DNA from: Erysipelotrichaceae bacterium
Lineage (GTDB): Bacteria; Bacillota_I; Bacilli_A; Erysipelotrichales; Erysipelotrichaceae
Assembly: GCA_017419065.1 (NCBI GenBank)
Contig: JAFOMB010000234.1
Coordinates: 1 to 19,063 of the forward strand
DNA: 19,063 nt
Direction: 5' to 3'
The notes beneath the pieces were generated by a model. That model was not told where the DNA came from. It saw nothing but the letters and a program-made list of their open reading frames with translations, and did no database searches. This document shows, in pieces, positions 14,884 to 19,063 of the stretch. The position numbers were made by a program, and so were the translations under genes. The first letter of the stretch is position 1. The number at the start of each line of letters is the position of its first letter.

Positions 14884-15846
14884 ATGAATGTGGCGATACT
14901 GGGGACGGGACTGATCGTTCCATCCTTTATCCAAAGCGCAGGATCCCTTCCGGAGGTCCATATCAGAGCTCTCTGGGGAAGGAATATCGAAAAGGCAAAG
15001 GTATTTGAAAAAGAGGCGGACTACATCACCGATGACCTGGAAAGGGTGCTGTCTGATGAAGAGGTCGATGCGGTCTATGTCGCACTGCCGAATTCGCTTC
15101 ATTTTGAATATGCGAAGAAGGCTCTTCTGCATGGCAGGCACGTCATGGTGGAAAAGCCGTTCTGCACCTCTTTGAAACAGACGGAAGAGCTCATAAGACT
15201 TTCCGAGGAGAGGAACCTTCTTCTCTTTGAGATGAACATGATCCACTATCTTCCGACTTATCAGTTCGTAAAGGAGAACAGGGAGAAACTGGGAAGGATA
15301 CGTCTCATCAACGCGGCGACCTCTCATTACTCCCGACGCTACGATGCCTTCCGGGAAGGGAAGATCCTTCCTTCTTTTGACCCGTCTTATGCGGGAGGCG
15401 CCCTCAATGACTTAGGCGTCTATCCTGTCCACTACATCACCGGATTATACGGAAGACCGGGTAAGACTCTCTATTACGCAAACATCGAAAAGGATGTGGA
15501 TACCTCCGGTGTCCTCGTTCTGGAATATGAAGACTTCAAAGCTTCGATCTCGCTTACCAAGGACGCCTCCGGTCCAAGCTATCTCTCCCTGCAGGGAGAA
15601 GAGGGCTATGCGTATTGCCGGGGAGCCGTCAATCACTGCGAGAGAGAAGATATCATTTTACGAAGCGGCGAGAGATACAGCCTGGAAGCCGATAAGACGG
15701 TCCCGCTCATGACCTATGAACTGAGGGAATTCCTGAGACTCTTCATCGAAGGAGACATGGTCAGCTGCCGGAAACATCTGAAACAGACCCTCCTGGCAGA
15801 AAGCGTCCTGGAAGAGGCCAGGAAGTCGGCAGGACTGTCCTACTGA
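14884..15846 (+). CDS. Gfo/Idh/MocA family NAD(P)-dependent oxidoreductase
   Basis: A 320-residue cytoplasmic dehydrogenase. The N-terminal Rossmann fold starts at MNVAILGTGL, with the dinucleotide loop at 7-11. The cofactor/substrate motif Glu90-Lys91-Pro92 and the later GGALNDLGVYPVHY, with Asp176 and His183, complete the usual Lys-Asp-His triad. Family members oxidise or reduce sugars, inositols or dihydrodiols; substrate here is unknown. A strong Shine-Dalgarno GGAGGTGA fixes the start. It follows the sugar operon after a terminator and has its own -10, so it may be a separate unit, though read-through would link it to the same sugar. A bidirectional terminator follows. Confidence 0.85.
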   Translation: MNVAILGTGLIVPSFIQSAGSLPEVHIRALWGRNIEKAKVFEKEADYITDDLERVLSDEEVDAVYVALPNSLHFEYAKKALLHGRHVMVEKPFCTSLKQTEELIRLSEERNLLLFEMNMIHYLPTYQFVKENREKLGRIRLINAATSHYSRRYDAFREGKILPSFDPSYAGGALNDLGVYPVHYITGLYGRPGKTLYYANIEKDVDTSGVLVLEYEDFKASISLTKDASGPSYLSLQGEEGYAYCRGAVNHCEREDIILRSGERYSLEADKTVPLMTYELREFLRLFIEGDMVSCRKHLKQTLLAESVLEEARKSAGLSY

Positions 15847-15870
15847 TCATCCGGATATACCGTAAGAAAC

Positions 15871-15899
15871 AAAAAAGCCCTTGAACAGGGCTTGTTTTT
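15871..15899. terminator. Bidirectional terminator between oxidoreductase gene and tRNA-Leu
   Basis: AAGCCCT-TGAAC-AGGGCTT forms a seven-pair stem. The plus side continues GTTTTT, and the minus side continues with six T, so it can end both the oxidoreductase gene and tRNA-Leu transcripts. Confidence 0.87.
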
Positions 15900-15902
15900 C
15901 AA

Positions 15903-15987
<85 letters not shown>

Positions 15988-15997
15988 ATCGTTTTTT

Positions 15998-16026
15998 ATT
16001 TTAGCGTAAAAGCGAATCAATGTAAA
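15998..16026 (-). promoter_or_regulatory. Promoter of tRNA-Leu
   Basis: On the minus strand TTTACA (16021-16026) and TAAAAT (15998-16003) are exactly 17 bp apart, and the -10 ends 10 bases before the mature tRNA 5' end. The -35 overlaps the recG -10 on the other strand. Confidence 0.65.
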
Positions 16027-16028
16027 AT
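16023..16028 (+). promoter_or_regulatory. -10 element, predicted leaderless start of recG
   Basis: TAAAAT ends six bases before the recG ATG. AGGATT between them offers no Shine-Dalgarno at workable spacing. The bases also serve as part of the tRNA-Leu -35 on the opposite strand, so coincidence must be considered. Confidence 0.45.
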
Positions 16029-16034
16029 AGGATT

Positions 16035-18029
16035 ATGGATATAAAGGAACTGAAACTCACCCCGAAGAGAAAGGAGATCTGCGAGCGTCTGGAACTGCCT
16101 GACAGCGACGCGATCCTTTCCTATTATCCGTTTCGCTATGACTATCTGGAAGCGAAACACTATGAGGATTTCATGATAGGAGACAACGTCTGCTTTGAGG
16201 GGGAACTGATCTCCTCCCCGAGCACTTTCCGCTTCGGCCGGAACCGCTCTTCCACGAAGTTCCGCGTCCTCTATGAAGAGGAAGTCCTGGAGATCACGAT
16301 CTTCAACCGTCCATGGGCCAGGAACCTCCACGTGAACCATCCGATCACCATCCTGGGAAAATACGAAGGACGAAATAAGATCGTTGCCACCAATTACTAT
16401 GAAAAGCCGATCTCGGAAGTAGCCGGGATCATTCCTTACTATCCATTAAAAGAAGGCATCAATCAGAATGACATCCGCAAGCTCATCCAGTCGGTCTACC
16501 TGAAATGCGCCGGAGAACTGGAAGACATCATGCCGGAAAAATACCGGGAGGCTCATCATTTAGTTTCCTATCAGGAAGCGGTGCATGGCATCCACTTCCC
16601 GTCTTCCAAGGAAGAGCTGCAGAAGTCTTTAGCCAGACTCAAATACGAGGAATTCCTCCGTTTCTATACCTCGCTTCTTCTCATCAAGGGATCGGGGAAT
16701 GAGACGATAAAGGAAAGAAAAGTCTTTGACCAAAGGAGGATCGAGGAGCTCATCTCCTCTCTTCCTTATGAGCTCACCGAAGACCAGGAAATATCTCTCA
16801 GGGACATCCTGAAGGATCTCTCCTCTGAGAAGATCATGTACCGTCTCCTGCAGGGGGAAGTCGGCTCCGGAAAGACCGCAGTCGCTCTGATCTCCTTATA
16901 TGCGAACTATCTGGCCGGCTATCAGGGGGCTTTGATGGCTCCGACAGAGATCCTGGCCAGACAGCACTTCCTCTCCTGTGAAGAACTCTTACGACCGCTG
17001 GGCGTGAAGACTGTCGCTTTATACGGGGCCATGGAAAACAGCCGGGAAGTCAAGCGGATGATACGGGATGGTGAAGCGGATATCGTCATCGGGACACATG
17101 CGCTGTTTTCGGAAGATGTGGAATTCCGGAAACTGGGATATGTCATCGCCGATGAACAGCAGCGCTTCGGCGTGAAACAGAGAAAGAAACTGCGGGAAAA
17201 GGGAGAGAACACCGACTTCCTGCTGATGTCGGCCACGCCGATCCCGCGTACCCTGGCTTCCTCGATCTATGGCGATATGGACATCTCCACGATCATGACG
17301 ATGCCGAAGGGCAGGAAGGGCTGTAAGACCTATCTCATCAGGAAGAACAGTGTCGTCGATATCCTGGGGGACATGAAGAAGACCCTGAAGGAAGGGAAAC
17401 AGATCTATATCATCGCTGCCGCTATCGAGAAAAGCGACGGTTATAAGGCCAAGGATGTCGAAGGTCTCTACGAAAGCCTGAAGGAAGTGCTGCTGCCTTA
17501 CAGGACAGGTCTTTTACACGGCCGTATGGATGCGGATGAGAAGGATCAGATCATGAAGGCCTTCCGGGACAATGAAGTCCAGGTCCTCATCTCGACGACA
17601 GTCGTGGAAGTCGGTGTCAACGTGCCAAATGCGACGATGATGATCGTCTATGATGCGGACAAGTTCGGCCTCTCCCAGCTCCATCAGTTAAGAGGAAGGA
17701 TACAGAGAGGAAGCGAAGAGGGGATCTGCTACCTTCTCACTTCATCAAAGGAAGAATCCTCTTTGAAGAGACTGCAGGTGCTCACAGAGACCAATGACGG
17801 CTTTAAGATCAGCTATGAAGATATGAAGCTGCGAGGCCCGGGAGACATCCTCGGGACAAGACAGAGCGGCCTTCCGACCCTGGTGCTCGGAGACCTTCTG
17901 AATGACACCCGTTTCATCGATGCGGCCAGGAAAGACGCTGCTGAGATCATGGAAAATAAGGACCTGGAAGCCAACCGGATCTTCCTCGGGAAAATCGCGG
18001 AATCCGCCGCGAAAAAGGTCATCGACTAG
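16035..18029 (+). CDS. recG: ATP-dependent DNA helicase RecG
   Basis: A 664-residue SF2 helicase/branch-migration translocase that reverses stalled forks and processes Holliday junctions. It has the N-terminal wedge OB-fold (about 45-120), Walker A GEVGSGKT with Lys280, motif Ia APTEILARQH, motif III SAT (399-401), motif V TTVVEVGVNVP (521-531) and the C-terminal TRG-like region after LRGPGDILGTRQSG. Length is close to the family norm. Two motif residues are unusual: motif II reads Asp373-Glu-Gln-Gln376 instead of DEQH, and motif VI reads QLRGRIQRG (551-559) with Gln557 instead of Gly. All flanking residues match. The next gene begins 14 bases after the stop. Confidence 0.95.
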   Translation: MDIKELKLTPKRKEICERLELPDSDAILSYYPFRYDYLEAKHYEDFMIGDNVCFEGELISSPSTFRFGRNRSSTKFRVLYEEEVLEITIFNRPWARNLHVNHPITILGKYEGRNKIVATNYYEKPISEVAGIIPYYPLKEGINQNDIRKLIQSVYLKCAGELEDIMPEKYREAHHLVSYQEAVHGIHFPSSKEELQKSLARLKYEEFLRFYTSLLLIKGSGNETIKERKVFDQRRIEELISSLPYELTEDQEISLRDILKDLSSEKIMYRLLQGEVGSGKTAVALISLYANYLAGYQGALMAPTEILARQHFLSCEELLRPLGVKTVALYGAMENSREVKRMIRDGEADIVIGTHALFSEDVEFRKLGYVIADEQQRFGVKQRKKLREKGENTDFLLMSATPIPRTLASSIYGDMDISTIMTMPKGRKGCKTYLIRKNSVVDILGDMKKTLKEGKQIYIIAAAIEKSDGYKAKDVEGLYESLKEVLLPYRTGLLHGRMDADEKDQIMKAFRDNEVQVLISTTVVEVGVNVPNATMMIVYDADKFGLSQLHQLRGRIQRGSEEGICYLLTSSKEESSLKRLQVLTETNDGFKISYEDMKLRGPGDILGTRQSGLPTLVLGDLLNDTRFIDAARKDAAEIMENKDLEANRIFLGKIAESAAKKVID

Positions 18030-18031
18030 AG

Positions 18032-18037
18032 TATAAT
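18032..18037 (+). promoter_or_regulatory. -10 element, predicted leaderless start of rnc
   Basis: TATAAT starts three bases after the recG stop and ends six bases before the rnc ATG. AAAGCC between them carries no Shine-Dalgarno. No good -35 is seen inside the recG end. Confidence 0.5.
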
Positions 18038-18043
18038 AAAGCC

Positions 18044-18721
18044 ATGAATATATTCGAATTTCTAAAGGAAAAAGGGATCGCCTATCACAATGAAGAACTG
18101 ATCGATCAGGCTTTTACCCATTCTTCCTATGTCAATGAACATAAAGGCAACCACGGGGACAATGAACGTCTGGAGTTCATGGGCGATGCGGTACTGCAGA
18201 TCTATTCCGCCAAGCGTCTCTATGATATCCAGCCGCCTCTGAAGGAAGGCTTCATGTCTACCCGCAGATCCAACCTCGTCTCGGAAAAGGCTTTAGCCCA
18301 GATCGTAAGGGAATTCGGACTCAACGAATATCTCAAGCTGGGAGCCGGCGAAGAGAAGACCGGCGGCAGGAACCGGGATTCCATCATCTCGGACATGTTT
18401 GAAGCCTTTATCGGCGCTGTCTATCTCGACACCGATATCGACAATGTCTTCAAGCTCCTCGATCTCTTCATGATGAAGCACATCAAAGAGATCGATGAAT
18501 CCGTCTATGACTACAAGACCAAGCTGCAGGAATACGTCCAGGCTGATTCCCGCAAGTCCATCGAATACGAACTCATCTACGCCAAGGGTCCGAGCAATCA
18601 TCCGGAATTCAAGGTGGCTGTCAAGATCGACGGACTCATCTACGGCTACGGCATCGCCTCTTCCAAGAAGGAAGCTCAGAAGAATGCCGCGAAAGAAGCA
18701 CTGGAAAAAATGGCACAGTAA
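18044..18721 (+). CDS. rnc: Ribonuclease III
   Basis: A 225-residue double-strand-specific endoribonuclease for rRNA and mRNA processing. The catalytic domain (about 5-150) has the signature NERLEFMGDAVL (40-51) with Glu41 and metal ligand Asp48, plus Asp117 and Glu120 in DMFEA. A dsRNA-binding domain fills 155-224 and ends in SSKKEAQKNAAKEALE. Length and domains are normal. The start ATG has no Shine-Dalgarno but a TATAAT six bases upstream. The next coding frame begins one base after the stop, so the two are co-transcribed. Confidence 0.96.
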   Translation: MNIFEFLKEKGIAYHNEELIDQAFTHSSYVNEHKGNHGDNERLEFMGDAVLQIYSAKRLYDIQPPLKEGFMSTRRSNLVSEKALAQIVREFGLNEYLKLGAGEEKTGGRNRDSIISDMFEAFIGAVYLDTDIDNVFKLLDLFMMKHIKEIDESVYDYKTKLQEYVQADSRKSIEYELIYAKGPSNHPEFKVAVKIDGLIYGYGIASSKKEAQKNAAKEALEKMAQ

Positions 18722-18722
18722 T

Positions 18723-19063
18723 ATGTTCGATATCACAGAACTGTTTGAAAGAAAAGAATACAGCGAAGACAAACGCTCTTGTTTCGAAGGTTTCAAGGTC
18801 GTCGATGCGATCCTTCACAAGAGCAGCGGACTGGTCATCCTCAAGATCGAGAATGACCGTCTTTTACCATACCGTCAGTTCAAGGATCTGGAAGAGTACT
18901 TCCATGAACTGGGACTCGACAATCTGCGTCTTTACTTCAAGGTGAAGGATCAGGAATTCCCGATCAAGGAGATCAACAACTACCTCAAGGATTTCTCCTC
19001 ATCCTCTTCCCGTTTCCGGCTGTGTGTGCCGGTACTGGAAGAAGGGGGATTCTCCCTGGTGTA
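18723..19063 (+). CDS. polC: Probable DNA polymerase III PolC N-terminus, 3' partial
   Basis: An open frame runs from ATG 18723 off the end of the window (113 codons visible). The protein begins MFDITELFERKEYSEDK and continues as alternating strands and helices (FKVVDAILHKSSGLVILKI, then FKDLEEYFHELGLDNLRLYF). This resembles the poorly conserved N-terminal domain that precedes the OB fold and PHP/exonuclease domains of Gram-positive PolC, but the recognisable catalytic parts lie outside. No strong Shine-Dalgarno is seen apart from sequence within the end of rnc, one base upstream, suggesting coupling. It could be another protein; the PolC call rests on domain pattern only. Confidence 0.45.
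   Translation, partial: MFDITELFERKEYSEDKRSCFEGFKVVDAILHKSSGLVILKIENDRLLPYRQFKDLEEYFHELGLDNLRLYFKVKDQEFPIKEINNYLKDFSSSSSRFRLCVPVLEEGGFSLV

Noticed and set aside
17590..17640. RecG motif V reading VGVNVP instead of VGVDVP
   Set aside because: Asn at this place is common in Firmicutes RecG, so it was not counted among the unusual substitutions.

Overview
The window looks like a chromosomal segment of a low-to-mid GC Firmicute, most likely of the Erysipelotrichaceae or a close relative. This is a judgement from the gene families, a CcpA-type cre box, Shine-Dalgarno-led operons, tRNA genes with encoded CCA, and intrinsic terminators with GAAA loops. No ribosomal marker is present to settle the taxonomy. 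No mobile element, CRISPR array or prophage was seen, and no gap longer than 300 bases lacks a gene.

Layout. (1) 2-1261: 3' part of an exported beta-helix carbohydrate-binding protein of the Cthe_2159 type, ending in a Gly/Met tail, then a bidirectional terminator. (2) 1309-1382: tRNA-Trp on the minus strand. (3) 1438-3779: a two-domain GNAT acetyltransferase overlapping an amidohydrolase by four bases. (4) 3820-4596: uridine phosphorylase with its own promoter and terminator. (5) 4639-5148: a small polytopic membrane protein of unknown role. (6) 5149-6204 (minus): an AraC-family regulator, divergent from (7) 6339-14836: a seven-gene sugar uptake and catabolism operon (ABC ATPase, permease, binding lipoprotein, permease, GH3 enzyme, beta-phosphoglucomutase, GH78-like hydrolase). 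A perfect cre box lies between regulator and operon. (8) 14884-15846: Gfo/Idh/MocA oxidoreductase. (9) 15903-15987: tRNA-Leu(CAA) on the minus strand. (10) 16035 to the end: recG, rnc and the start of a gene that is probably polC.

How the genes fit together. The AraC protein probably senses the imported sugar and activates the 8.5-kb operon, while CcpA represses it through the cre box. The ABC importer has two different permeases and an ATPase with one intact and one degenerate ATP site. Both hydrolases lack signal peptides, so the glycoside should be cleaved in the cytoplasm. The GH3 enzyme has the NagZ-type Asp-x-His dyad that in some relatives works with phosphate. A beta-phosphoglucomutase sits directly after it, and the operon has no sugar kinase. 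I therefore infer that GH3 phosphorolysis yields beta-glucose 1-phosphate, which the mutase turns into glucose 6-phosphate. The GH78-like enzyme may first remove a rhamnose-like cap.

The most unexpected signal is in transcription and translation starts. Four protein genes (GNAT, the membrane protein, recG, rnc) have a TANNNT -10-like hexamer exactly six bases before the start codon and no usable Shine-Dalgarno sequence, which suggests leaderless mRNAs. The operon genes, the uridine phosphorylase and the oxidoreductase have normal Shine-Dalgarno sites.
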